A stretch of 64,000 bases of DNA, from assembly GCF_022605165.1 (NCBI RefSeq), contig NC_063068.1, forward strand, positions 3,534,001 to 3,598,000. Direction: 5' to 3'. Under the pieces are notes generated by a model, which saw nothing but the letters and a program-made list of their open reading frames with translations, ran no database searches and was not told where the DNA came from. Source of the DNA: Purpureocillium takamizusanense (lineage: Eukaryota; Ascomycota; Sordariomycetes; Hypocreales; Ophiocordycipitaceae). A program made the position numbers and the translations under genes. Positions 1-12,833 of the stretch are shown piece by piece. Within the stretch, counting starts at the first letter, position 1. Each line of letters opens with the position of its first letter.

Positions 1-773
1 CAAACTGCGAGCCAGTCCCGCAGATCCGTACCTTCACTTTCGTCCGTTGACGATGTACGCATGTAAGTGATCCGAAGCAGCAGTCGGACCGGGCGGGCGG
101 TGGTGGTGGGGGGCTCTGTCGGGGCGGGGCACCTTGCTTGCCTTTCCTTGCGCAGGGGGTGCGGGCGGCCCTGGAGCTGAGACGGGCTGGGGCGTGAGAG
201 AGACCATCATGTCGAATCACAAAAAATGGAAAGCGACGGAGGCTCGCACAATGACGGATGGGCAAGGACGCAAGTCATGCGCTCGTTCTTTGTGGCCCGT
301 CGATACCTACGGCATCGTCGAACCAGAAGTCGATCAAGGAGGGGGGACTGGCAGTCATCTTTTCCGCCAGACTGTTGCTGCTGTTAGAAACTTGGAATGC
401 GGAACGCCGCGCGGGCTAGTCCGTCCTGGTAGAGACTCGAGGTTGAATTCGCGTCCAACAAAACAAGCCAGGGAGGAGACGGCAGCATTCGATCGGCAGC
501 GAGCTGAGAGAAGCAGTCTGCATGTATGTACATAGTACGCAGGCTGCGAGGTTATCAAGGTGGGTTGAAGACACCGGATTGGGCAGCATCAAATCGATTG
601 CCGTCTGATGAGCGGGCGGCGAGCCGACGTGGATAGGCTCACGTGGCAGGAGGACAATGCACCGATATCCCGGTCGCGGGAGCGCGCACCAGGGTCAGCA
701 AGCAAGCCGCGTGTGGTCTGTCCCGCGAGGCACCTGGTGGTGGTGCAGTGAGTGTACCCCAGCCCAGCATCCA

Positions 774-793
774 CGCGGCGGCGGCGGCGGCGG
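774..793. repeat. GCG trinucleotide microsatellite
   Basis: About six uninterrupted GCG/CGG units in intergenic DNA. Confidence 0.85.
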
Positions 794-1364
794 TGAGTAG
801 TATACTGTACGTAGTAGTTGTATCGGTGGTCAGACACGACAAGCCGTGTCGCGCATATCCATGGGGCCGTCTCAGTCGCTGGCATGAATGCTGAGACGGA
901 CAAGACAACACACAACGCTGGCATCGACGCGCGTCGCTAGCCGTTGCCCGCGAGGAGCCCGGGATAGGTAGCAATGTACTCAACCGGGCTGCAGGGACGC
1001 TTGTCTGGACACGATGAGCTGTTGCCGAGACCCAACGAACTTGTCTGGTCGCCCGCGCGCTCGGCTGAACCGAGAAATGTCCTCGGAGACGGCGGGTACC
1101 CAGCATCGCATCAGGGGGCCCCGGGCATGCCACAGCGGCATCGAATCGAATCGGGCCCGGCCCCCGCGGCAGGATGCCTCGAGACGAGATGCTGTGCTCA
1201 TGAGGCGCATGCGCGTGCGACAGGGGAAAAGGGGAAAAAGCAACAAGCAAGCACAGTTTGCTGGTCGTCGCCTTGCCATGAGGCCCTGCAGCCGGCATAC
1301 AACGAAGCGGGCCGCCCAGACGACAGCGCGGCACCCCATCAAGCCGCAACTTCACCTCAGGCTC

Positions 1365-1381
1365 GGGGGGGGGGGGGGGGG
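1365..1381. repeat. 17-base G homopolymer
   Basis: A run of 17 G in intergenic DNA. Its length is prone to sequencing error. Confidence 0.9.
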
Positions 1382-1528
1382 CATAGTTGGACACGCAAAT
1401 GCTGGGATGTTGGCGCCACGCCAGGATGCCAGGCTTCGGCTCATTGCCATCCGTCCCGCAGATTGGCGAGCATGCCCAGGCAGGACATCCGAAAGCTTCG
1501 TGACTAGAGGCTTAGCTTGGCTGCAGAG

Positions 1529-1570
1529 GCACAGCACAGCACAGCACAGCACCTGGACAGCACCTGGACA
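1529..1570. repeat. GCACA pentanucleotide repeat plus 11-bp duplication
   Basis: Four GCACA units are followed by two direct copies of GCACCTGGACA. The reverse complement of the same pentamer occurs again at 31076-31095. Confidence 0.85.
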
Positions 1571-2996
1571 GCCACCGGAGAGGCCGTGCCCATGGACGTT
1601 GGATGCAAGGCACGTAGCATCACGACGGTGGGTCGGCGCCATTGCCTGCGCTTATCCTGCCTGCGTCGCCGCTGCTGCAGGCCGAGCAACGACGGAGAGC
1701 CACACAGATGGCCCTCAACTGACCGCAGCCATCCAACCTGCTCAACAGAACCTCTTCCCCGCATCCACCTACTATTGTTAGTCATCGGAGAAACCTGCAG
1801 CGCAGCAGTCGTCTCGTCCCAAGGAGCCATGGTATGGATTGGTGGAGAGGGGGCCTGTTGCTGGTCCTCGTCGGACGTCGCTTCGCGGTGGGCCAGCGGA
1901 TGTCCACACGGACCAGGCCAGGCCGGGGCATGAGGAACGAGGGTGCACTTGCGCATCATGCACCCTCCTGAAATCGCCTGGACCTTGGAAGCAATGGAGC
2001 CCTTCCACGGCCCGCATATCGGGGCCCCATGCCGTCCTCCGTACTTCGTACACACACCAAGTACATGCGTGCTTCGTATGCGCCCACGGCAGTCCAACCA
2101 TGCCACATTCATCCAATGCAGGCACCACTGCCCAGGAGCGCAGCCATGTTTCAACCCCTTCACCTTTCCTATCCGCCTGGTTCGTCCGCCCGCTCCGCCG
2201 CGGTGTGTGTGCCGGCCGGTGGTGTGCGGCGGATGCGCTGTCAGATTTGTCGGACCGTCCATCACCCTCCCAGGTTGGGCTGGGCTGGGGCCGGATGGCC
2301 AGGCGTGGGCACACACAAGCAAGGTACTGGTATATGTATGATGTGCCCCAACCCAGTCGCCCGCGCCCGCCGGATTCCCTTCTCTCCAGGGGCGGTGTTT
2401 TCTTGGGTCCTGCTGCGTCCCATGACAATCCCCGTGTCAGCCAAACTGCCTGCCCGCCGTCACTCTCTGGTGGGGCTCGACTTACACGCTGCGGCATGAC
2501 TGACAATCCAGCCGGGAAGCCTTGGATACTGCAGACAAAGGGTCAGCACAGACGCATGACGAGCTGTTGACAGAGTGCGCCCATTCTTTCCATTCTCTCT
2601 CGTTCTCGGAGCCTCGCGCCCGCCTTGGACGTACGTACGTACCTTCCGTACTTCCAAGGCCGAAGCGAGGCGGAGGCACTTGCCGCTGTTTCATACCTCG
2701 CACCTTATTCCTTTTCTTCGCCCGTCGCTCCTGCCCTCGACCACCGGCTGCTGCTTCCGCCGTGACTCGCGCGTCACCTTGACCGACATGTCCACGCTCT
2801 GAGGCCGATTCGATCCTCTTGCTTTTCTCCTGACCCCTGTGTCTGTTTTCTCTCAGAGTAGCACCGGCTGCAACGCCGCAGTCCGACATTCCGCAATCGC
2901 AAGATCCAAATACGCGCTGCCGCGCTCCTTACGACGTGTCGACATCCCCGTCCGCCCTTCACGACGTAAGTAGATCTCACTGCTGCCTCGCCAGGG

Positions 2997-5108
2997 ATGC
3001 CGTGGAAAGCGGCTACCGTCGCCGGGCCGAGGCCTCGTGCCGGTCACAAGTCCATCCGCGGGCACATCTCCGCCCCAATTCGTGTGCCGGATCATGACGA
3101 CGACGAGTTCCCCATGAGGCGGGACGCTGCACAGTCTGGGGCCTTGACGGCTGTCCCCATGGCCCCCAACACTAAAAGTGTTGACATCTTTGCGGTCTCT
3201 AAAGGGCCGGCGAACGACGGCCCACAACGGCACGATAGCCCCATGAGTCTTCGGCATGCCGAACACGAGGAGCCGAGCTCCCACGACAACGATATTCGCC
3301 TCGTAGGCGCCCCCAACGCCCCATCTACTTCTACGTACCGGGTTTCCGGCGGCATAGCGACGCAGTCAGCGCGAGGATCTAGCAACATGACCACGACCAT
3401 CTACTCGAGTTCCTCAAGGGGTTCTCCCCCGCGGAAGAGATCTACGTTCAGATCTGCGTTGAGCAAGATTTTCGGGCGAAAGAAGAGAAGGAATGGTGAC
3501 GCCGACATAGGGGCTACATCTGCCTCACACGCTACTACGAAGTCATCGCACCAGCACCACCAGAGTGTAAGTCGCGTCAACTCAACGCCGAGGCCTATAC
3601 AGCCAGGCTCACACACAGCACAGGATCTCGGTGGCGGGAATCGCCCTATCAAGCAAGTACAGCCAAAACGGTCTGCTTCTCTCCCCATCACCGAATATGA
3701 TCGGGCTCTGCGGTCTCATTCAATAGGCCCCGACGATGTCATAGCTATCCGAAGTGCGCGCAACTCTCTCAACACGAGCTCGAAATTGGCGGCGAACGCA
3801 CTCGGAGTTGTGAGCGCGACCCCAACAAGGCCAGCTGGCCCACGTTGGACTGAGGGAAGAAAGTTTACCGGCCTCTCTCCTCGCCCAGCGAGCTCCCAAG
3901 ACCGAGCCGCGCGTCTGGCAGACTTAAGTGATGATCCAAACGAGATTGGCCGTGCCATTACGAGCGATGGACGTGGGTTGAGGCGACGTTCAAGGAGCTT
4001 ATCCGCATTTCCCGGGCCCGACCACCCCGCCTTCAGTCATGTCAGGCGACGCAGCGACGAGATCAGGCACTGGAGGGAAAGTTACGATCCACCAATGCGG
4101 TCTCCAAGGTCTTTGACAAGTGCTGCCGACTCCGAAGATCTTGGCGTATTCACAGGCGATGAGCCGGACACGATTGTCGACGAGCAGCCTCGGACGCCAA
4201 TTCAACCATTCACGTTTGGCGATATCAACGCGATGAAGGAAGTTGCTGGACTCAAGATCACAGACGTGGCAAGCTTAAGTTCAAAGATGGGTAATCTTGA
4301 GGCTCAGCTGAGCCACCTGGAACAAGCGGTAGCACATTTGGGAAAGGCGAATTTTGGATATCACAGTCACGCCGACACGTCTCGCAGCACCCCTAGAGAG
4401 GATTCTGCGGCATCTTTGTCTTACACGGGGCATACCGTCGTTCATGACCATGAGCGCAAAAGCCTTACTCGCCCCTCTACACGTCATTCCGATGCCTCGA
4501 AAATGACATTCGGCGATGGCCACTCCTCGTTCGAGGCGGTACCGGCCGCTACCCTTGTCGCACCCCTGCCGAACAATCATAGGCCAACGTCCACGTCGAC
4601 TATTAGAGGTACAGCCAGCATGCCATCCATGGCAAGGGAGACCGCCAACAGCATCGGTATAGACCATTATATGACGGTGATGGCTCTTTTGGAGACGGAG
4701 AGATCTGCACGAGAAGCTCTGGAGCTGCAGGTGAAGAAGCTCGGCCACCAGCTCAATATTCTGATTAGGATGCAGCGTGATGCTCGCGGCTCACAAAGCG
4801 ACGCGCCGTCGGCAGACCAATCTCTGGGCGAGACGTCAGTATTTGAGCACGACGACGACGACGAGGACGAGTACGGAGGCGACAGAGTACAACTAGGGGA
4901 CTCAGGCTTCGGCGCTGGCATCCGCGATGACGACGAATATACGGAATCTTTCTCAACACCCAATGAAGAAAGAAGAGACTACGACGCATTCGAGGACGAG
5001 CAAGATCCAGGTTTGAAGACAGCTGCACGGGCTTTGTCCCTCTCACGACTGACGTTGGCAACGACCCCGACGACGACGCTCAACCAGATACCGCCACAGG
5101 CCATCTGA
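2997..5108 (+). CDS. Conserved fungal disordered protein with coiled coils
   Basis: An intronless 703-aa frame starting at a true ATG. I do not recognise a named family. Most of the protein is low-complexity and Ser/Thr/Arg-rich. A basic patch sits near residue 157 (FGRKKRR). A more ordered-looking block at about 223-250 begins KRSASLPITEYDRAL; I associate this kind of block with uncharacterised hypocrealean proteins, but that is recollection. Predicted coiled coils lie at about 408-452 and 558-595, and an acidic Asp/Glu run at about 617-625. There is no signal peptide or membrane segment. The pattern fits a scaffold or cytoskeleton/polarity-associated protein, but that is inference. Its 3' end converges with OCT1 across 430 bp. 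Confidence 0.75.
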   Translation: MPWKAATVAGPRPRAGHKSIRGHISAPIRVPDHDDDEFPMRRDAAQSGALTAVPMAPNTKSVDIFAVSKGPANDGPQRHDSPMSLRHAEHEEPSSHDNDIRLVGAPNAPSTSTYRVSGGIATQSARGSSNMTTTIYSSSSRGSPPRKRSTFRSALSKIFGRKKRRNGDADIGATSASHATTKSSHQHHQSVSRVNSTPRPIQPGSHTAQDLGGGNRPIKQVQPKRSASLPITEYDRALRSHSIGPDDVIAIRSARNSLNTSSKLAANALGVVSATPTRPAGPRWTEGRKFTGLSPRPASSQDRAARLADLSDDPNEIGRAITSDGRGLRRRSRSLSAFPGPDHPAFSHVRRRSDEIRHWRESYDPPMRSPRSLTSAADSEDLGVFTGDEPDTIVDEQPRTPIQPFTFGDINAMKEVAGLKITDVASLSSKMGNLEAQLSHLEQAVAHLGKANFGYHSHADTSRSTPREDSAASLSYTGHTVVHDHERKSLTRPSTRHSDASKMTFGDGHSSFEAVPAATLVAPLPNNHRPTSTSTIRGTASMPSMARETANSIGIDHYMTVMALLETERSAREALELQVKKLGHQLNILIRMQRDARGSQSDAPSADQSLGETSVFEHDDDDEDEYGGDRVQLGDSGFGAGIRDDDEYTESFSTPNEERRDYDAFEDEQDPGLKTAARALSLSRLTLATTPTTTLNQIPPQAI

Positions 5109-5538
5109 TGAGAATGCGTATGGAGTAATGATGGTCCCGAGAAGCGATGTTTTACACACCAGACGCAGCATTCGTATACCCCCTTGCATGTGTGGTTATA
5201 AATTTAGGAAGACGCTTGAATGGCGGCGTTTTAGCGCAGGGTTGATATCGATTATAGTTGTAATATTCAGGGACAAGACTACACATCATCACGCGTCGTG
5301 AAGGACGGGAAGGCAGACGCCGAGTGAGGCTGAACATGGTGCGCGGACTGAGGGGCAGTGAGTGCCGTGCATTGTTGAATCGCTCTATTTCCGGCTGCAT
5401 GATGTCTTGATCCAACGCTGAGCATCGAGGAGCACACGAAGTGGTTCCAGACTCTACATGTCTCTCTATGTATACATGTTGGTGTTAAACAATACTAGTA
5501 TGTAGCACGCCCGCCTTTTGTCGTGGGGGCCGGGGCCA
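5109..5538. other. Convergent 3' intergenic region
   Basis: Lies between the stop codons of the 703-aa protein and OCT1. It is comparatively AT-rich and presumably holds both polyadenylation regions. No gene is seen. Confidence 0.6.
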
Positions 5539-7923
5539 TCATGTGCGGAGCTTGTCGTCTTTGATGCCCCAGCTACCCACCAGCGCCATAGACTCCTCGT
5601 CGCCAGGCGCAAGCCTGTCATCTCGGAGCGTGTCGGAGAGGCAGCGCCAGGGATCGCGCCCGCCACCCCACTTGAGCAGGTTCTTCTTGAGGCGCTCACC
5701 GTTGTCACGGCTGATGGCGGCGCCGCCGTGGCCGGCGCCGAAGACGACGCGCCAGACGCGCTCGGCGAGGACGCGGTCGAAGAGGTAGCTGTAGTAGGTG
5801 CTGCCGTAGCTGTGGAGGTGGCCGAAGAAGCCTTGCCAGCACGTCTCCGGGGGGTCACGCGGGCCGTGGGCGTAGCGACGGTGGATGTCATGGAAGACAC
5901 GGGTCGAGTCGAAGTCCGGGCTGGCTACGTCCGGCGCGTGATACGCCTGGTCGATCATGGCGAGGAGGATCTGGTGCTCCGTGTCGATGCCCTCGAAACG
6001 CTTGGAGACCTTGATGCGCTCGCGGACCAGGTCGAACGGTAGCGGGCGGTCCGTCTTCCAGTGGCGGGCGAAGAGGGAGAGGACCGTGGGGTCGGCGGCG
6101 AAGTGCTCCATGAGCGTCGAGGGCAGCTCGGCGAAGTCGGTCGCGCAGCGGGTGCCCGACACGTTCTGGAAGCTGGTCCGCGCGAGGATGGAGTGGATGG
6201 CGTGGCCCATCTCGTGGAAGAGGGTCTCGACCGAGTAGTACGAGAGAAACGCGGGCTCGCGCGCATTGTCGTTCTTGGGGAAGTCGCACACCAGCGCAAT
6301 GGTCGGGAGCTGCTTAAGCTGCCCGTTGCGCGACGACGTCTCCATGCCATCGTTGGCTGCCTGCTCCGCCGATTCGAAAGCGGGCGTGCCCGACATCATG
6401 TCGCCGGTGGCCTCTTCGACCTCGCCGGGGAGGATCTCCCGCGAGCACCTCACCGTGAAGTGAGCCGGGTTAGGCGACTTTTGAGGCCGGTAGAAAAGAT
6501 CGCAGTACAGGACGGCAAGCTGCTCTCCGTCGTCCGACACGACGTCGAGGCGCTTGACATCTTGGTGCCACGTTTCCCCCGGTAGCGTTTCCCTCGGCAC
6601 GAATCTAACGCCATAAAGGCGGTCAAATAGGCGGGACAGACCCTGCATAACGGTTCCGACGGAAAAGAAGGCCGTGAGCTGGTCCTCGTGGCGGACCCTG
6701 GAGCGCATCTCGGCTCTGAACTTTTCCATGTAGAAGTCCCTGTCCCACGGTTGCAGCTCGGCCTCGGGCATAGCCAACCTCTCACGCTTCTTGTCTGTAA
6801 GCTCAAGAAGCTCTTGCTGAATCATCGGAGCGTTGTGATTCCTCAGCGCCAACAAGAACTGCATCACCGATGCCGGTGATTTGGCCATCATACGGTCCTT
6901 AAGCGCCATATGGCCATGGCTGTCGAATCCAGCAAGGCTAGCGAGTTCAGCGCGCAGTTTCAGCATTGTCTCCAGGTTTGTGATGGTCTCGGGGGAGGCC
7001 TTGCGTTGAGCCATGTAAATGTCTTTGCGGGTTTCTTCATCATACACGCTCTGGAGTGCGGCGGCGGCCTCTGAGCCGGTCGTAGCGATGGAGATTTGAG
7101 AGCGGACCTTGAGGGTTGCCGCCAGTCCCGGATAGAGGCCGTAGAAACGGTGTGAGGGAAGCGTCACCTGCTTCTTCTCCGGCTCCATGTTCTGGATAAA
7201 GGCAGACCCGACGTCACTGATGCGCGAGGAGAGGTCGACGAAGCGGTCGCGCGCCTTCTTTGGCAGATTGACAGCCGACTTCATGAAGTCAAGCTTCAGC
7301 AGCTCGGCGACCGTCTTTTCCTCTTCGGACCACGCCGATGTAACGTCTGGGCGAGATAAAGCCTCACCAAGTTGGTCATTGAGCCCAGTCATGGTATTGA
7401 GCTGGTTCATGTATTGATATACCATGGACCAAGCGCCCGCAGCGGCCTGCTGGAAGCGCGAGTCGGGGTGCGTCATTCGCACAAAGTCGGAAAGGTCCAG
7501 CACGCGGCATAGCAGGTCGCTGAGGCGGTCCAGGTCCCTAACGATGGCTTGGTATTCGTGGGTGGTAGACGCGCCGAGGACGCGGTGAACGATCTTTGTA
7601 GCCTTGTCCAGATTGCGCTGCGCAAAGAGGAGGAAGCCATCGGGGCTGGTTAGGTATCGGTTCTTGAAGAGACCCTGGCTCTTCTTCAGACTGAAGCCTG
7701 CAAAGGTGCGCGTAGAGGGGGCGTCGAAGAGCTCGCGGAGCACGGTATCGTCATGACGGGTGCTGGCGCCGCTGTCGACGAGCGGCGAGGATGCTCTCGC
7801 ATGCTCCGCGGCCGCGGCGCTGGCGACCGTGGACTCGCATCGTCGTTGTTGACGAGCCGGCTTGGTCACGCGACGGACGCATCTGGTACAGACCCAGATG
7901 CGTCGAGCGCCGGAACTGAGCAT
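5539..7923 (-). CDS. OCT1: Mitochondrial intermediate peptidase
   Basis: A zinc metallopeptidase of family M3 that removes an N-terminal octapeptide from matrix and inner-membrane precursors after MPP cleavage. The 794-aa intronless frame matches the family length of about 780-800. The HExxH zinc site is HEMGH at about residues 570-574, inside the segment VETLFHEMGHAIHS, followed by the conserved FAELPSTLMEHFA block that carries the third zinc ligand region. The N-terminus (MLSSGARRIWVCTRC) is Arg-rich without acidic residues, as expected for a matrix presequence. I start at the ATG at 7923: the frame is open further upstream, but the only earlier initiator-like codon is a TTG at 7977. It is divergent from the MICOS gene at 9142, so two mitochondrial genes share one 1.2-kb upstream region. 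Confidence 0.95.
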   Translation of the reverse strand: MLSSGARRIWVCTRCVRRVTKPARQQRRCESTVASAAAAEHARASSPLVDSGASTRHDDTVLRELFDAPSTRTFAGFSLKKSQGLFKNRYLTSPDGFLLFAQRNLDKATKIVHRVLGASTTHEYQAIVRDLDRLSDLLCRVLDLSDFVRMTHPDSRFQQAAAGAWSMVYQYMNQLNTMTGLNDQLGEALSRPDVTSAWSEEEKTVAELLKLDFMKSAVNLPKKARDRFVDLSSRISDVGSAFIQNMEPEKKQVTLPSHRFYGLYPGLAATLKVRSQISIATTGSEAAAALQSVYDEETRKDIYMAQRKASPETITNLETMLKLRAELASLAGFDSHGHMALKDRMMAKSPASVMQFLLALRNHNAPMIQQELLELTDKKRERLAMPEAELQPWDRDFYMEKFRAEMRSRVRHEDQLTAFFSVGTVMQGLSRLFDRLYGVRFVPRETLPGETWHQDVKRLDVVSDDGEQLAVLYCDLFYRPQKSPNPAHFTVRCSREILPGEVEEATGDMMSGTPAFESAEQAANDGMETSSRNGQLKQLPTIALVCDFPKNDNAREPAFLSYYSVETLFHEMGHAIHSILARTSFQNVSGTRCATDFAELPSTLMEHFAADPTVLSLFARHWKTDRPLPFDLVRERIKVSKRFEGIDTEHQILLAMIDQAYHAPDVASPDFDSTRVFHDIHRRYAHGPRDPPETCWQGFFGHLHSYGSTYYSYLFDRVLAERVWRVVFGAGHGGAAISRDNGERLKKNLLKWGGGRDPWRCLSDTLRDDRLAPGDEESMALVGSWGIKDDKLRT

Positions 7924-9141
7924 CGCTGGGGCGCCGGCGTGGCCACGGACATGTGACAAGGGGGAGGCCGGAGGCAAGCGGGCTGAAGCAGAAGTGTCGA
8001 GTCTCGCGGCGACGCAGCAGACGGCAGGAGGAAGAGTTTTGAGGAACGGAGGAGGCTGCGGTCTGCCAGTGACGTACGGGGGGGTGAAGAGGACTCCGGG
8101 GGGGTTATAAGCCGGGTCGCATAATAAGTGCTGTACGAACTAGCAGGACGACGGTTCGGTCGATGGGGATCGCAGAGCCGGAGTTTTGCGGCGTCCAATG
8201 CCTCCTGCCCACTGAAGCCCCTGCCAGCGCCTTCGGCCATGGGCTCAACAGGGCAATCGGGGCGGCGTTGGGGTTCCAGGGCTCCACTACCTCACCTGCA
8301 CCTGCCACCCAGCGCGGTCTTTGCGCCGAGCCATGACGGCAGGCCAGACGACAGACGGGATCCCCCGCCCGCCGTTCGGCCTGTCGCTCTAGCAGGCACG
8401 AGGCGCGGCTTGTGAAATCTCTCATCACTCAGTGATGCTGCGCACACGAGTTTGCTTCTGCGCCCGCCGCCGCCGATCCCTTTTTCTCACAGGCCGGGAC
8501 CGGGCTACTAGCTACTCGCTCGTGCGCAAAAATGTCGCTCAGCAGTCAATGGCGGGGGCGCCTGCAGCGTGGGCTGCCTGTCTCTGCACCTGCTGATGTA
8601 CATATGTACATTTCTGCATGTCCCTCCCGGTGACGCTGCAGCCGGCGTGGTGCAACAAAGTCTGTTTGTCTCTGGCATCCTGCGGGCCGGATTTGTCTGA
8701 CCTGACGCGGCCAACAGCACAGCTGTACGAATTGGGCAGTGAATACCTGCGAAGTAGTAGGACGCAGGCCAGCCAGACTCATCTTCTCCGAACACGGTCG
8801 AAGGCAGCATAGGCAGCCCACTGGACTGCTTTTTACAGGAGCACGCGGAAGCAGCCTGTTCGTACGGGGTACAACCTGCTAAGGTGCTGGAATTTGCTCT
8901 ATTAGAGGCCGCCTGCGCTACGTGCTAGTACCCGACTCCTCGACGCTCGGTGACGTCGCCTCCGCCCCAGGAATCCATCCATCCATCCATCCATCTATCC
9001 GGGCAGTCACGTGCCCGCCCCGTCCCGTCCCTCGGAGCAATCAGGAACCGGGCCTGTGGCTGGCCGCGCGAGTTTGAGCTGCCGGGTCCCGACGACAACC
9101 TCCATTTCCGCGCCTACGACGACTCGCCAATTGAGCGCACA
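7924..9141. promoter_or_regulatory. Divergent promoter region OCT1 / MIC26-27
   Basis: 1.2 kb between two divergent ATGs, with no credible gene. It contains an ATCC tetranucleotide repeat at about 8973-8994 and GC-rich DNA. It must hold both promoters, but I cannot place individual sites. Confidence 0.5.
8973..8994. repeat. ATCC tetranucleotide repeat
   Basis: Five or more ATCC units, about 150 bp upstream of the MIC26/27 start. Confidence 0.8.
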
Positions 9142-10041
9142 ATGGCTGCAAGAGTGCTGCTGCAACGGGTACGCCGCCTTCCTCGTCCGCGCCCTGCCGA
9201 ATTCCTGTCTCGTGGTGAAGCTAATTGGACCCCCCAAGCGCTCCCTGGCGCCGTTGGCGACCCTCGCCCTCGGTGGAATGGCTCTTGTGCCCGCCACAGT
9301 CCTCGCGGAGGCTCCCGCCGACAAGGTGCGCTCTCCTGTTGCCGTTCGAAACGCTTGCGCCGCACAATCAGTTCTAATCTTTAGTAGAGGAGACCCATCT
9401 ACGATGACGTCGACGTCCCTCCCGCCGAGCCCGCACCCGCGACGCCCTCAAAGTCCCTGCTTCCCTCGCTGCAACTTGCCGCTCCTGCCGACGACAGCGG
9501 GCCGTCGGCCCCCAAGCACCGCGGCCCGTCGCCCACAGACCGCCTCGCCGTCCAAGTCGGGCGTGCCCGTCTCTTCCTGTACAAGTGCGCCGTTGCCACC
9601 GAGGACAAGATCAACGAGACGATGGACTCGGCCTTCCACCTGGAGCAGTCCTTCACAAGCTCCATCGCCGCGCTGGCCCCGCCCCGCGAGAGCGGCGAGA
9701 AGCTCATGCCCGGCGCCATCTACGTGCTCGTCGCCGCCATGGCCGGTAGCATCATCACGCGCAATCGCAACATCCTGCTGCGCGCCACCATGCCCCTAGC
9801 CCTCGGCATCGGCGCTGGGTGGACCGTCCTGCCCGTCACCATGAGAAACATGTCCGACTTGGCCTGGAAGTACGAGCAGCGCTTCCCTGCCGTCGCCGAG
9901 TCGCACATTAAGTTGCGTGACGGCATTCAAAAGGGCGTCAGCTTCGCCAAGGTTCACAAGGAGGTGGGTATACGATACGTCGACGAGAAGGTAACCGACG
10001 CCCGAGAGGCCGTCGAGGGCTGGGTCAAGCAGGGCAAATAG
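9142..10041 (+). CDS. MICOS complex subunit Mic26/Mic27 (apolipoprotein O-like)
   Basis: A subunit of the inner-membrane complex that shapes crista junctions. Three exons, 9142-9168, 9239-9325 and 9388-10041, encode 255 aa. Intron 1 (70 nt) has donor GTACGC, a CTAAT branch point and acceptor AAG. Intron 2 (62 nt) has donor GTGCGC and branch TTCTAAT. Phases agree at both joins. The N-terminus is short and basic, followed by a hydrophobic Ala/Leu stretch ending in LAEAP. The C-terminal half has the family's two membrane segments, starting MPGAIYVLVAAMAG and ATMPLALGIGAGW, the second Gly-rich. Just before the first is the conserved EQSFTSSIAALAPP region. The first exon is only nine codons, so gene finders can easily miss the start. 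It converges with DUS2. Confidence 0.88.
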
Positions 10042-10378
10042 AGTGCTGGCCAAAAGGGTCCAAAAAAAAGCGTTTGTACAACTACATAGACGTCGTGGAA
10101 CAATATTTTCTTGTGTTATGGTGCAGAGCAGTACGCCTGCCAGACCAGGTATCCGATGGCCGATCTAACTTACGCCTTGATATATATCCGCGATGCCCTT
10201 CTGCATCAATGCCAACCTGAAGCGCAACGCTCGTCAATGCATCCACCCCTTCGTACACGTCATGCTGTAGTTTTGAATTCCAACGCTCGCCTTGCATGCT
10301 TCCCCATCTTGCCAACTCCCTTTACGCAACTGCCGGACCACATTCGTATCCACAAGCCATCAACGTCGACGTTTACAA
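10042..10378. other. Convergent 3' intergenic region MIC26-27 / DUS2
   Basis: 337 bp between two stop codons. It starts with an A-rich stretch and presumably carries both 3' UTRs. Nothing else is seen. Confidence 0.6.
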
Positions 10379-11818
<1,440 letters not shown>

Positions 11819-12833
11819 TTATCTAATCACTGTCTATCGATAAAAATTTTGGCACGCAAAGTGGGGCTCCAGTGCCCAAGTGCTTGCGGACGACGGCGCT
11901 CGGCGCTGTGGGGCTCGCTCTTGGTCCTCGAAGCCTGAGCTCCCGTGCAACGCCAGCAGGAGACATTCCATGGTTGCTGTTGGCCACAGGGAGCAGCACC
12001 TTGAAGCATTACCTCCAAACTACCTTTTCTGGCTGGGCGTCGTTAGCACACGCTTTGGAGCCTAAATGGAAGTGTTGCATCTGACAGTCGACGCGACCAT
12101 CGCACGTTGTCCGTACTTCGTACAAAGCCGCATCGGTTTCAATGGACGCCCACATTGTGCATCTTAGGAGACATGGCCATTCCCCGACAGACTGACGTCA
12201 TTCAGCGCTGGTCGTCATCAAAGGTGTTTCGGCGTCACGCGCACAGGGTGACTATCCTCGCTGAGCAAGGCGAGGCCGGACGGAGATCACGACGAAAGGG
12301 TCAAGTCTACGCGGTATGAGGGCGGGTGAGCCGTCAGTCGTCCAGGGAGAGTTTCTGCATCGCCACGGGATCATTTCCCTGCCATCCCGCCCTGCGCAGA
12401 TCAGCGAAAGCGCTGATGAGGTGGCCGGGAAAATCGAGGGGCTCAGTTGGAGCTTCTGGTGGAGCGAGGCTGTGATGTGGCCCGCAGCCCACGGGTAGTG
12501 GAATAAGGTAAGGGGCGCCCAGGATCCACTAGCATATCGCTACAATGGCAGTACCCAAATGAAGGAAAGGGCGGCCAGTGGGTTCAGTGCTCCCGCCAGT
12601 CCGATTGTGCAGGCATGGCATCTAAAGAAGTAAGAAACATTGAAACAATTGCGGTTGTGGTTGCGTCGCGGGAGTGCATGGCTGTGATTGGAATCCTTGT
12701 CGCGTGGTATGCCGCGTCTGATGCGCTCTTGGGTCATGGCGCTGCTCGGTCCTTGTCGCTTCCATGCCGAGAGCATTGAGGTAACTGAGACGGCAGGTGT
12801 CAGATAGAGAGGAGAGCAAGTCTTCCACTTTAT

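Larger units (their letters stand above)
1..2996. other. Intergenic / 5' flank, no gene seen
   Basis: No open frame here has coding character. The long overlapping frames are GC-rich noise on both strands, and none resembles a known protein. The stretch holds a GCG microsatellite (774-793), a 17-G run (1365-1381), a GCACA repeat (1529-1570) and one exact copy of the dispersed 11-mer GTACTTCGTAC (2041-2051). The last several hundred bases are presumably promoter and leader of the gene starting at 2997. Confidence 0.6.

Noticed and set aside
639..1394. Long overlapping open frames on both strands in the first 3 kb
   Set aside because: They occur in several frames at once in GC-rich DNA, have no family resemblance, include homopolymer translations and lack splice-joined partners.
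2966..2994. GTAAGT...CAG just before the 703-aa protein as a leader intron
   Set aside because: The span would be only 29 nt, below the usable size for fungal introns.
7924..7977. 18-residue upstream extension of OCT1
   Set aside because: It begins with TTG, not ATG, and the next ATG gives a normal mitochondrial leader.
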